Source: DASUPK01 sp963695805
Lineage (GTDB): Bacteria > Actinomycetota > Thermoleophilia > Solirubrobacterales > 70-9
Length of the DNA: 64,000 nt
Assembly (NCBI GenBank): GCA_963695805.1
Contig: CAVOHV010000002.1
Coordinates: 310,001-374,000, forward strand
Reading direction: 5' to 3'
Shown here: positions 46,277-54,771 of the stretch, piece after piece
How positions within the stretch are numbered: position 1 is the first letter of the stretch
How the letters are laid out: each line of letters begins with the position of its first letter
The notes under the pieces: generated by a model
Told to the model about the DNA's origin: nothing
Databases searched by the model: none
What the model saw: only the letters and a program-made list of their open reading frames with translations
Position numbers and translations under genes: made by a program

Positions 46277-46699
46277 TTGAGGAAGTTCGTCATACCCGCG
46301 GTCCTCGCGCTGGGCCTCGTCATTCCGGCTCAGGCGACCGCGAAGACCAAGCACTACACCGGGACGGTCAGCCCCGGCGGCACGATCGGCTTCAAGGTCG
46401 TGCAGAAGAGGCACTCGAAGGCGAAGAGCGTCAGCGCGTTTAACTTCGCCGGCCTCCCAGCCACCTGTGCAGAGGGACCGAAGACGACCCATGGGTTCGT
46501 CAGCTTTCCGGTCAAGCTGAACAAGGGCAAGTTCAACATCTCCGCGTCGAGCAGCGTCACCGGGGCGATCCTCCGGGTCCACGGGAACCTGGCCGCGGGC
46601 ACGATCCATATCTCGGGCGACCTGCCCGTCGATCCGAGCGGCACGGGCACGAACTGCGACTCGGGCACCCTCAGCTGGACCGCCCACCGCGGCTATTGA
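46277..46699 (+). CDS. Small secreted protein of unknown function
   Basis: About 140 residues from a TTG with AGGGAGG 6 nt upstream; a GTG at 46244 is in frame but has no site. The signal peptide is FVIPAVLALGLVIPAQATA. The mature part is beta-rich: KHYTGTVSPGGTIGFKVVQK, FNFAGLPATCAEGP, then HISGDLPVDPSGTGTNCDSG, with two cysteines that may pair. The pattern recurs in Thermoleophilia genomes from general recollection, and no activity is known to me. Its stop abuts the stop of the convergent lipoprotein gene. Confidence 0.65.
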   Translation: MRKFVIPAVLALGLVIPAQATAKTKHYTGTVSPGGTIGFKVVQKRHSKAKSVSAFNFAGLPATCAEGPKTTHGFVSFPVKLNKGKFNISASSSVTGAILRVHGNLAAGTIHISGDLPVDPSGTGTNCDSGTLSWTAHRGY

Positions 46700-47400
46700 T
46701 CAGCTCCAGCCGGGCGGTGGGGTGAAGGCCCCCAACGGGGGCGACTCGTACCCCACCGCCCGGTACAGCGTTGCGCTCGGTTTGGCGAGCAGCCAGCGCC
46801 CGCCGAGCCGCTGCAGATAGATCACGTCGTCCTCGACCGAGACGTATTTGCGATCCGAGAAGTGATGCGTGACGGTCGCGCTGATGCGAGCGCGGCCCTC
46901 GCCCAGGTCCTCGGGCTTGACCGCGACCAGCGTGGTCTTGCGCCACGCCGGACCCCGCCTCCGGGGCGCGTCCCGATCGACGCGGCCAGCGATGCGCGGC
47001 AGCCGCCGCGTCTCTTGGGCAGCTGTCCCAGGTTGAGCGCGCCGGGCGTCAGGAGCGCGCAGACGCGCGCCGCATCGTGGCGGTCGAGCGCCCTGATGTA
47101 GTCGCCCACAACCGCGACCGCCGTCGTCCGGTCCTCTCCGGAGAGTTCGCCGGAGGCCTCGGGCCCCTCGGCCCCCGCCTCCGGGCTCGCCTCGGTGGCG
47201 GCCGGGCCCTCCGCCTGCTCCTCCGCGGGGTCGGCTGGTTCGACGGCGCCCGGGGGCAGCTTGCCGGTGGCCACCCCCGTCGATCCGGTGGCGGTCGTGG
47301 CGCCACCCGCCACGGTGGTTGTCTTGCCGTCGCCCGACCCGCCTCCGCACCCGGCAAGGGCCAGCGCCGCCATCGCGATGACGATCCCGCCCGTTCTCAT
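46700..47400 (-). pseudogene. Lipoprotein gene interrupted by a frameshift
   Basis: The first frame begins MRTGGIVIAMAALALAGCGG, a lipoprotein signal with a lipobox Cys, then a Thr/Ala/Glu/Pro-rich linker and an NTF2-like helix (VGDYIRALDRHDAARVCALL). Good coding sequence ends near LAASIGTRPGGG; after that the frame is Arg-rich nonsense. The conserved-looking C-terminus (KTTLVAVKPEDLGEGRARIS, then VEDDVIYLQRLGGRWLLAKP) continues in the frame shifted by one. The break lies in a C/G homopolymer region at about 46955-46975 and fits a one-base deletion. It could be a real inactivating mutation or an assembly error. Confidence 0.7.
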
Positions 47401-47551
47401 CGCAAGGAGGCTAGGCCGTCCAGGGATTCCGTCGGCGGCGATTCATAGGCTCCATCCCGGTGCCGCCCGCTGCTACCCTCGCCGCCCGGTCCTGAGTCAG
47501 TTGCGATCCGAGCCTGCCCTCCCCTATGACCAGGCGAAAGACGAGTCGTCG

Positions 47552-48559
47552 ATGGCGCATCTGAAGCCCGTCCCAGACCCCACGCCCGAGCCGCCCAGCA
47601 AGGCGGGAGGCAAGCCCTCGGTCGCCGAGCTCGAGCGCTACGCGACCGTTCTGCGTATCCACTGCGTGCGCATGGTGGCGGTCGCCAAGGCGGGACACCT
47701 CGATTCCTCGCTCTCCGCGGCCGACATCGTCGCCGCCCTCTACTACCGGGCGCTGCGCCACGATCCCCGGAACCCGAAGTGGCCGGAGCGCGACCGCTTC
47801 GTGCTCTCCAAGGGCCACGGCGCTCCGATCCAGTACGCCGCCCTCGCGGAACACGGTTACTTCCCGGCCGATGACCTGATGGGTCTCCGCCAGATCGGCT
47901 CACACCTCCAGGGCCACCCGGACATGACCCGGACCCCGGGCATCGAAGTCTCGACCGGCTCCCTCGGCCAAGGCCTCTCGATGAGCGTCGGCATCTGCCT
48001 GGCGCTGCGACTCGACGGCCTCGACGAGACCGCCCATGTCTTCACCCTGATGTCCGACGGCGATTGCCAGGAAGGCCAGAGCTGGGAGGGCGCCATGTCC
48101 GCCGCGCACTTCGGCCTTCCCAACCTGACCGCGATCGTCGACTACAACCACCTGCAGACCGACGGCACCACGGAGGAGGTCATGGACACCGGCGACGTCC
48201 GCGCCAAGTTCGAGTCCTTCGGCTGGGACGCGGTCGAGATCGACGGTCATGACATGGACGCGGTTGTCGAGTCTTTGGAGCGGAGCCGCACCATCGGCCG
48301 CCCCGCGGCGATCGTCTGCCAGACCAAGAAGGGCCGCGGCGTCTCCTTCATGGAGGATCGCTTCGGCTTCCACGGCAAGCCGCCGACCCCGGAGCAGGCC
48401 GAGCAGGCGATGGAGGAGCTCGAGAGGACGTATCAGGAGCAGACGAAGGCGCTGGGGGGAGGGGCTGATGGCGAGCGAGCTGATCGACGCAGCCGAGGCG
48501 CAGACCGAGCCGGTCGCGACCAGGCAGGCCTACGGCGACGGGCTCGTGGCCCTCGGTGA
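47552..48559 (+). CDS. Transketolase, N-terminal subunit
   Basis: 335 residues as read. The thiamine diphosphate-binding half: RMVAVAKAGHLDSSLSAADI, VLSKGHGAPIQYAALAEHGY, TGSLGQGLSMSVGICLALRL and the metal motif SDGDCQEGQSWEGAMSAAHF with NHLQTDG. Together with the next gene it makes a complete split transketolase of the non-oxidative pentose phosphate pathway, as in archaea and many actinobacteria. The reading frame runs 92 bp into the next gene, giving an Arg-rich extension of about 30 residues; a one-base change in the G-run near 48455-48464 would restore a TGATG junction. ATG 47552 is the likely start. Confidence 0.9.
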   Translation: MAHLKPVPDPTPEPPSKAGGKPSVAELERYATVLRIHCVRMVAVAKAGHLDSSLSAADIVAALYYRALRHDPRNPKWPERDRFVLSKGHGAPIQYAALAEHGYFPADDLMGLRQIGSHLQGHPDMTRTPGIEVSTGSLGQGLSMSVGICLALRLDGLDETAHVFTLMSDGDCQEGQSWEGAMSAAHFGLPNLTAIVDYNHLQTDGTTEEVMDTGDVRAKFESFGWDAVEIDGHDMDAVVESLERSRTIGRPAAIVCQTKKGRGVSFMEDRFGFHGKPPTPEQAEQAMEELERTYQEQTKALGGGADGERADRRSRGADRAGRDQAGLRRRARGPR

Positions 48560-49487
48560 GAGCTACCCCGAGGTGGTCGCCCTCGACGCCGACCTCGCGG
48601 TCTCGACCCAGTCGATGAAGTTCGGCAAGCAGTTCCCCGAGCGCTTCTTCAACGTGGGGGCGGCGGAAGCGAACATGATGTCGATGTCATGTGGGCTGGC
48701 CGCCACCGGCAAGGTGCCCTACGCCTCGACCTTCGCGATCTTCGCCACCTCCCGGTCCTACGACCAGGTCCGCCTCGGCATCGCGCACAACGGGTTGAAG
48801 GTCCGTATCGGCGCCTCGCACGGAGGGGTCTCGCTCGGGGAGGACGGCGCCTCGCACCAGATGATCGAGGACATCGCGCTGATGAGGGCGATGCCGAAGA
48901 TGCAGGTCGTCGTCCCCGCGGACTACAACCAGGCCTACACCGCGGTGATCGAGTCCTACGAGCGATTCGACGGGCCGATGTACATGCGCTTCGGCCGGCC
49001 GAAGACGCCGGTCGTCTACGACGAGATTCCCGAGACCCTCGGCACCGGCGTCGACGTCCTTCGGGAGGGCAAGGACATCTCGATCTTCGTCTGCGGCCAC
49101 ATGGTCTGGCGCGGATTGGAGGCGGCCGAGACCCTGGAGCGCGAGGACGGGGTGGAGGCAGAGGTCGTCAACGTGTCGATCATCAAGCCGATCGACTCCC
49201 AAAGCGTGCTGAGCTCGCTCGCCAAGACCGGGGTCGCGGTCACCGCCGAGGAGCACCGCGTGGTCGGCGGACTCGGCGATGCGATCCGCCAGGTCGCCGC
49301 CGAGCAGCATCCGGTCCCGGTGTTCGCGCTCGGCATGCAGGACGAGTTCGGGGTCTCAGGCACCGCCGAGGCCTGCATGGAGCACTTCGGCCTCACCGCC
49401 AGCGGCATCGCCGACCTGGCCCGCGAGGCACTTCTCAAGAAGCCGATCGTGCAGCACCCGCCGATTCACGGCGGGCCCTGGACTTAG
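48468..49487 (+). CDS. Transketolase, C-terminal subunit
   Basis: 339 residues. The pyrimidine-binding and C-terminal domains are seen: GESYPEVVALDADLAVSTQS, ERFFNVGAAEANMMSMSCGL with the catalytic Glu of the family, SHGGVSLGEDGASHQMIEDI and VNVSIIKPIDSQSVLSSLAK. It pairs with the preceding subunit. A GGGGGGAGGGG tract serves as ribosome-binding site. It ends 15 bp from the convergent eRF1-domain gene, without a clear hairpin between them. Confidence 0.92.
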   Translation: MASELIDAAEAQTEPVATRQAYGDGLVALGESYPEVVALDADLAVSTQSMKFGKQFPERFFNVGAAEANMMSMSCGLAATGKVPYASTFAIFATSRSYDQVRLGIAHNGLKVRIGASHGGVSLGEDGASHQMIEDIALMRAMPKMQVVVPADYNQAYTAVIESYERFDGPMYMRFGRPKTPVVYDEIPETLGTGVDVLREGKDISIFVCGHMVWRGLEAAETLEREDGVEAEVVNVSIIKPIDSQSVLSSLAKTGVAVTAEEHRVVGGLGDAIRQVAAEQHPVPVFALGMQDEFGVSGTAEACMEHFGLTASGIADLAREALLKKPIVQHPPIHGGPWT

Positions 49488-49502
49488 GCCGCCTGGGCTC
49501 AG

Positions 49503-50618
49503 CTAGTAGCGCAGCACGCCCGCGACGCCGCCGTGCTCGCCAAGCGCCTCGGCTGCCTCGTCCTCGACCGGTGTGATCAATGCGCTCGTGCGGAGCGCCC
49601 GCTCGACGATCTCGTCCTCGAGCTCGGCCAATTCCGGGACGTCGGTATCGGCGTCGAAGAGCAGATGCTCGACGCGACCCTCGTTCAGGCACCGTTGGAC
49701 GTCGATCAGGCCGAGCGCCCCGTGGCCGCGCGGCGTCCGCGCGCCCTCCACTGCCCTCTCGATCAGGTCCAGCTCCCGGCGGCGATTACCGTCGGCGACG
49801 CCGGCGTTCACCCGCTCGAGCACCTTGCCGCGCTCCTCGGAGATTACGTCCACCGCCTCGGCCAGCTCGACCTCAGTGCCCTTCTCGGCTCCCTCGTTGA
49901 CCTCCCTGAGGTGTTCGGGATCGCCGAAGCCGATCACCCTCCGCCAGCTGCGGCTCCGCGCCTCGTCGGCCGTCAGCCTGCCGGTCTCCTCGAGGAACCG
50001 GGCCCGGTTGTGCTCCAGCCGCTGGTCGTACTGGTCGCGGCCCGAGGAAGCCGCACCCTGGGTCCGGGCAAGGTTCGAGGGCTTCTCCGACTTTCGCTCC
50101 CGCCAGTCGAGCATGTACATCTCGGCCTCCCAGTCGTGGACCAGGTCGAGCGCCCCAAGCTTCCACTCGTAGAGGTGGACGCGCTCAGCGGAAATCGCGA
50201 CCGCGCCGACCGCCGCGCCCTCGTCGAGCAGCTTCAGCAGCTGTGTCAGCTGCGGGCGATCGCCGTAGCGCACCCTCGTCCGGAAGCCATCCATCTGGGC
50301 CAATGTCCAGATGTCCCGGGCCCGCTTTTCAACGGCTTCGCAGAAGCCGATCTGGCAGCGCCCCGAGGGCAGGTCCTCCCCCTCGAAGCGGTCGAGGACT
50401 CTCTGCGCGGCGACCCTCAGTGCTCGCCCGCGGTCGTGTCCGTCGTCGCCGGCCTCGACGGCCGCGTTGAGTTGATTGCGCAGCTCGGTCAGCCAGCCCT
50501 CGCCGCGGTCGCCGGGATCGATCTCGACGCAGACCGTGAGCACTCCGAATTCGGGCCGCCAATCGAGCAGCTCCTCGATCGTCAATCCGGATGGCAGCGC
50601 GCTTGTGGCCGTCTCCAT
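49503..50618 (-). CDS. eRF1/Pelota-like domain protein (bacterial archaeo-eukaryotic release factor, baeRF type)
   Basis: 371 residues. The C-terminal third follows eRF1 domain 3 logic: LGLIDVQRCLNEGRVEHLLF, DADTDVPELAELEDEIVERA, and the terminal strand HGGVAGVLRY, a hallmark of the eRF1/Pelota/Vms1-like fold. The central region (VGAVAISAERVHLYEWKLGA) resembles domain 2 of the family; a basic insertion of roughly 50 residues (WRERKSEKPSNLARTQGAAS) follows where the GxxQ-type catalytic loop would be expected. Members are predicted to act on stalled ribosomes or release peptides. Function here is inferred from fold only. Confidence 0.72.
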   Translation of the reverse strand: METATSALPSGLTIEELLDWRPEFGVLTVCVEIDPGDRGEGWLTELRNQLNAAVEAGDDGHDRGRALRVAAQRVLDRFEGEDLPSGRCQIGFCEAVEKRARDIWTLAQMDGFRTRVRYGDRPQLTQLLKLLDEGAAVGAVAISAERVHLYEWKLGALDLVHDWEAEMYMLDWRERKSEKPSNLARTQGAASSGRDQYDQRLEHNRARFLEETGRLTADEARSRSWRRVIGFGDPEHLREVNEGAEKGTEVELAEAVDVISEERGKVLERVNAGVADGNRRRELDLIERAVEGARTPRGHGALGLIDVQRCLNEGRVEHLLFDADTDVPELAELEDEIVERALRTSALITPVEDEAAEALGEHGGVAGVLRY

Positions 50619-50657
50619 CGCAGCCAGGCTACCCGAGCGGCGGTTCGGTAACCGGCA

Positions 50658-51080
50658 TTACTCGAGCTTGAATATCTCGGCCGCGAAGCGTGGCTCGTCC
50701 ATGCTGGTGGTGCTGGCGAAGCCGACGACCGTGCGCCCGGTCGCCCGCTCGATCGCCGCCCGGAAGGTCGCCTGGATCGCGTGCTGGTACTGGCTGCGGA
50801 CCTGGATCACCGTCTCGTGCTTCCCATGATCGATGAGGAACTTCTCATTGGGCAGCAGCTCGAGTTCGTCGAGCACCGCGACCACGAAGTCCTCGTCAAC
50901 GAACGCATGAGCCCGACCTGCACCCTTGCCGTAAGACTCTTCGTGAAGCCTGAGAATCTCGCGCGCAATCTCGTCGCGCACCTCCTCAGCCGCAGGAGGG
51001 CCACGTCGCTCGGCGGCACCCTCGGGGTCAGCAGGACCCTCAACGCGTTCAGATCGATCGGAAATTGAAACCACCTCCAC
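50658..51080 (-). CDS. DUF2294 (YbcI-like) protein, copy 1
   Basis: 140 residues from GTG. After a charged leader the DUF2294 pattern appears: EILRLHEESYGKGAGRAHAF, then LLPNEKFLIDHGKHETVIQV, RSQYQHAIQATFRAAIERAT and GRTVVGFASTTSMDEPRFAA. In Bacillus the relative is YbcI; the biochemical role is not settled. It is divergent from a second copy 370 bp away and lies upstream of the eRF1-domain gene on the same strand, 39 bp apart, so those two may form an operon. Confidence 0.78.
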   Translation of the reverse strand: MEVVSISDRSERVEGPADPEGAAERRGPPAAEEVRDEIAREILRLHEESYGKGAGRAHAFVDEDFVVAVLDELELLPNEKFLIDHGKHETVIQVRSQYQHAIQATFRAAIERATGRTVVGFASTTSMDEPRFAAEIFKLE

Positions 51081-51180
51081 GGTGGACTAGTGGTCCGACC
51101 GTCCAACCCACCGCCCGAAACGGCTGTGTCCGATCACGCTGTAGAGCCCCCCGAGCGTCGCCTGGCGGCTCCGCCCGGTG

Positions 51181-51194
51181 AGTCTCAGGAGACT
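51181..51194. promoter_or_regulatory. Perfect palindrome between divergent DUF2294 genes
   Basis: AGTCTC-AG-GAGACT, two 6-bp arms with a 2-bp spacer, stands about 100 bp upstream of copy 1 in the 367-bp intergenic region (51081-51447). It could be an operator controlling both genes. No other gene was found in this gap, which is less GC-rich than the surrounding coding DNA. Confidence 0.4.
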
Positions 51195-51447
51195 ACATCG
51201 CCTCGCCCAGGGCCGTTGAACGCTGAATCCACATGGGGCGGAACAATCGGAGTAGCCTGGAACAAGGCGGCGTGGCGTTCGCCGCACTGAGACCTCGACC
51301 CATCAGGATGCCGCGCGCTCGTTGGGTCTCACCGCAACTCTTCCCTACGCGCTTATCGCTTACCCAAGAGGGGCGGCAACCGATGGATTTGGAGGGTTTG
51401 CCGTTTCCCCCGATAGAGCAACAACCCACGGGCATGCGCGCGGCGAG

Positions 51448-51825
51448 ATGCTGGCGCAAATCTCGACTGGCCTCGTGCAGCTCCACTCCCGCTACTACGG
51501 GAAGGGGCCGACCAAGGCGAAGACGCACATGGTCAACGGAACCGTCGTCAGCATTCTTCGAGGCGGGTTCACCACGGTCGAGCGCACCCTCCTTGACACC
51601 GGAGAGGTGGAGTCCGTGTACCAGATGCGCCGCAGCTTCCAACAGGCGATGGAGGAGGAGTTCCGAACCGTCGTCGAGGAGGCGACGGGCCGCAAGGTGA
51701 TCGCGTACATGAGCTCGATCCACGTCGACCCCGACCTCGCGGTCGAGCTGTTCGTCCTGGAGCCCGTCGAGGAGCCGGCTGGTGAAGAGCCCTCGCCGGT
51801 GATGCTGGAAGAGCCAGCCGCCTAA
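51448..51825 (+). CDS. DUF2294 (YbcI-like) protein, copy 2
   Basis: About 125 residues from ATG; a TTG at 51322 would add 42 residues, part of which (TTHGHARGEMLAQIS) resembles the usual family N-terminus, so the true start may be upstream. Core motifs are LVQLHSRYYGKGPTKAKTHM, VVSILRGGFTTVERTLLDTG, and MEEEFRTVVEEATGRKVIAY. This copy has the canonical GKGPTKAKT, which copy 1 has altered to GKGAGRAHA. A short acidic tail follows. Its stop overlaps the convergent STAS gene's stop by 3 bp. Confidence 0.8.
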   Translation: MLAQISTGLVQLHSRYYGKGPTKAKTHMVNGTVVSILRGGFTTVERTLLDTGEVESVYQMRRSFQQAMEEEFRTVVEEATGRKVIAYMSSIHVDPDLAVELFVLEPVEEPAGEEPSPVMLEEPAA

Positions 51826-52223
51826 CAGTCGCCGTTCCGCGTCCAGGTGAGGGCCCGCTCGCGATCGGTGAACACCGGCAGGGCCTCGGAAACACCGGCA
51901 ATCCGGAAGACCCTGTCCACCTGTGAGTCGGTGGCGATCAGGATGTGCACCGGGGTTCCGTTGGAACCGCGGAGTGCCTGAATCAGGATCCCGATCCCCG
52001 AGGAGTCGATGAAGGTCAGCCCGCTGAGGTCGACGAGCACCGCCGGGCGCTGACCAATCTGCTCGAGCAGGGGCGCCTGCATTCTCGGGATCGTGCTCAG
52101 GTCGAGCTCGCCCCCTATGGCGACTATCGAGGCACCGTCGGCTGCGTCCTCGATGCGGACGCTGAGAGTTGGGTCGCCACCCCCCGGCTGGGGGAGTGGA
52201 GCGGCCCCGCTAGACCGCTCCAC
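51822..52223 (-). CDS. STAS-domain anti-sigma factor antagonist (SpoIIAA-like)
   Basis: 133 residues from GTG. The STAS fold is plain: SIVAIGGELDLSTIPRMQAP, PAVLVDLSGLTFIDSSGIGI with the phosphorylatable Ser in the DSSG motif, then LIQALRGSNGTPVHILIATD. Such proteins release a sigma factor by binding a serine-kinase anti-sigma factor; phosphorylation of the DSSG serine switches them off. No kinase is adjacent. A good promoter lies about 240 bp upstream. Confidence 0.88.
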   Translation of the reverse strand: MERSSGAAPLPQPGGGDPTLSVRIEDAADGASIVAIGGELDLSTIPRMQAPLLEQIGQRPAVLVDLSGLTFIDSSGIGILIQALRGSNGTPVHILIATDSQVDRVFRIAGVSEALPVFTDRERALTWTRNGDC

Positions 52224-52940
52224 CCGCCCGGCTCAACGCGCCATCCCCTTCTGGTGCGCAACTCCCCTGAGGGGAGAATTCGAAGTTCGGGAAATGTTCG
52301 GAGCACATCGTGCTCAGCACCTTCTCCTCGGATCTGTTCTTCCTTGATCGCCGAGGAAGCCCGACCCTTCCCCTCCGAAGGGAGGCCTCCAAGCATTCCT
52401 GTGGACTCGCGAGCCCGACGGTGGATGCCCGACAGTCGCTCCTCCGATTGAACTGCGTCGGGTATTCTAGTTCCACTAGTCGCATGTTCAATAGAACCGG
52501 GTAGACGCGAGACCGTGACGAGATCGCGTTTCCCCGCTAGGTGCGCAGGAACGAGTCGCGAATGGGGGCGACGAGGGCCGGCGACAGCGGATTGTCGACC
52601 CGATGAACTCGCCCAACCCTGACTTCCGATCAACCCCGCCGCTCCTCCACGAGGGTCGGGCGGCACGGCAGGTGATGAAGGGGGATGACCGGGGCGAAAA
52701 CGTATCTCCGGTGTCTTCGGACGCCACCGGAGTGCGATACGGCGGCGCGCGGGGCCGAGAGGACGCCACTCGGTCCCGCCGCCGCTATTTCACCCACTGA
52801 CTGCGCGACTCAGGGAACTGGGCCGTGTTGAGGTGCGAACGAGAACTTGCGCTGCCGGCTCCGGGCGTTCCCTACCCTGTGCCGCGCAGTGAGGTGGGCG
52901 TCCGGGGACGCCGCACCCACCTCGCATTCACTCCCCCTAG
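52224..52940. other. 717-bp region without a supported gene
   Basis: Short open frames exist on both strands (for example 52603-52800 on plus) but their translations are low-quality Arg/Ser-rich sequence without domains. Base composition is less GC-rich than in flanking genes, especially 52290-52500. It holds a minus-strand promoter for the STAS gene and presumably the ftsE promoter; a small RNA is possible. Confidence 0.5.
52464..52491 (-). promoter_or_regulatory. Sigma-70-like promoter upstream of the STAS gene
   Basis: On the minus strand TTGAAC (52491-52486) and TAGAAT (52469-52464) are separated by 16 bp, matching TTGACA and TATAAT at 4/6 and 5/6 positions. The start point would be near 52457, leaving a 5' leader of about 235 nt before the STAS GTG. 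Confidence 0.45.
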
Positions 52941-53789
<849 letters not shown>

Positions 53790-53803
53790 CGTAGGGACGA
53801 GGA

Positions 53804-54766
53804 ATGGGCCGAATCTTCTTCTTCATTCGTGAGGGCATGAGGGCGCTGCGACGCAGCGCCGCACCGAGCCTCGCCGCGATCGTCACCGTGTCGGTGACGG
53901 TGCTGCTGCTCGGTGTCCTGATCCCGGTTCTCCAGACGACGAACGGCAAGACCAACGAGGTCCGTGACCAGGTCGGTCTCCGTGTCTTCCTGAACGACGT
54001 CGACGCGAACGGGACACCGGTTGCCACCGGTGGCTCGGGACAGCAGGCGCCGCCCGCCGAAGTCCAGGCGCTGAAGGCGAAGCTCGTGGCGATCCCGCAC
54101 GTGCAGTCCGTGCAGTTCGTCTCGAAGGACCAGGCCAAGACGATCCTCAGCCAGCGCTTGCAGTCAGAGAACCGTGAGGACATCGTCGCCCAGCTGCCGG
54201 GGGCTCACAATCCTCTGCCGGCGTCGTTCAACGTGACGCCGGACGACCTCTCGAACCTGGGCAGCGTGCGCGGGGCGGTCACCCCGCCCGGCGCAAACGG
54301 GAAGCCGACCGCGATCAGCCCCCTGATCTCGGACATCGGCGACTCGCGCGACGACGCTCAGAAGATCAGCGGGGCGACCAGCGCGATCCGCTGGGTCCTC
54401 GCGGTCGTCGCAGGGCTGCTGCTGATCGCCTCACTGCTGCTCGTCGCGAACACGATCCGCCTCTCGATCTACGCTCGCCGCCGTGAGGTCGAGGTGATGC
54501 GGCTCGTCGGCGCGACCAACTGGTTCATCCGCTGGCCGTTCATGGTGGAGGGCCTCGTCTGCGGCCTGCTGGGGGCGGGGATCGCCATTGGCTTCCTCTT
54601 CCTTGGTAAGACGGTGATCGTGGATCCGCTCAAGAACAACTTCAACCTGATCAACTCCGGGGACACGATCGGCTTCGCCAGCCTCGCGCTCGTCCTGCTG
54701 TGCGTGGCCATGGCCGTCTCGGCGATGGGCAGCGGGCTGACGTTGCGTCGCTTCCTCCGAATTTGA
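53804..54766 (+). CDS. ftsX: Cell division membrane protein FtsX
   Basis: 320 residues. One helix near the N-terminus (SLAAIVTVSVTVLLLGVLIP), a large extracytoplasmic loop of about 170 residues starting LRVFLND, then three helices (WVLAVVAGLLLIASLLLVAN; an IRWPFMVEGLVCGLLGAGIA segment; a C-terminal one). RRREVEVMRLVGATNWFIRW is the FtsE-coupling motif. The extracellular loop recruits and activates a hydrolase partner, often a NlpC/P60 or RipC-like enzyme in actinobacteria; none is adjacent. ctpA follows within 6 bp. Confidence 0.93.
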   Translation: MGRIFFFIREGMRALRRSAAPSLAAIVTVSVTVLLLGVLIPVLQTTNGKTNEVRDQVGLRVFLNDVDANGTPVATGGSGQQAPPAEVQALKAKLVAIPHVQSVQFVSKDQAKTILSQRLQSENREDIVAQLPGAHNPLPASFNVTPDDLSNLGSVRGAVTPPGANGKPTAISPLISDIGDSRDDAQKISGATSAIRWVLAVVAGLLLIASLLLVANTIRLSIYARRREVEVMRLVGATNWFIRWPFMVEGLVCGLLGAGIAIGFLFLGKTVIVDPLKNNFNLINSGDTIGFASLALVLLCVAMAVSAMGSGLTLRRFLRI

Positions 54767-54771
54767 GCTTC

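Noticed and set aside
51383..51700. Plus-strand frame from ATG 51383 starting MDLEGLPFPP
   Set aside because: It becomes Arg/Ser-rich once it overlaps the DUF2294 gene, whose frame has the conserved motifs.
52124..52666. Minus-strand 180-codon open frame upstream of the STAS gene
   Set aside because: Overlaps the STAS coding region in another frame and reads as random Arg/Ser/Gly sequence.
52603..52800. 65-codon open frame before ftsE
   Set aside because: No ribosome-binding site of note, no recognisable domain, composition typical of chance frames.
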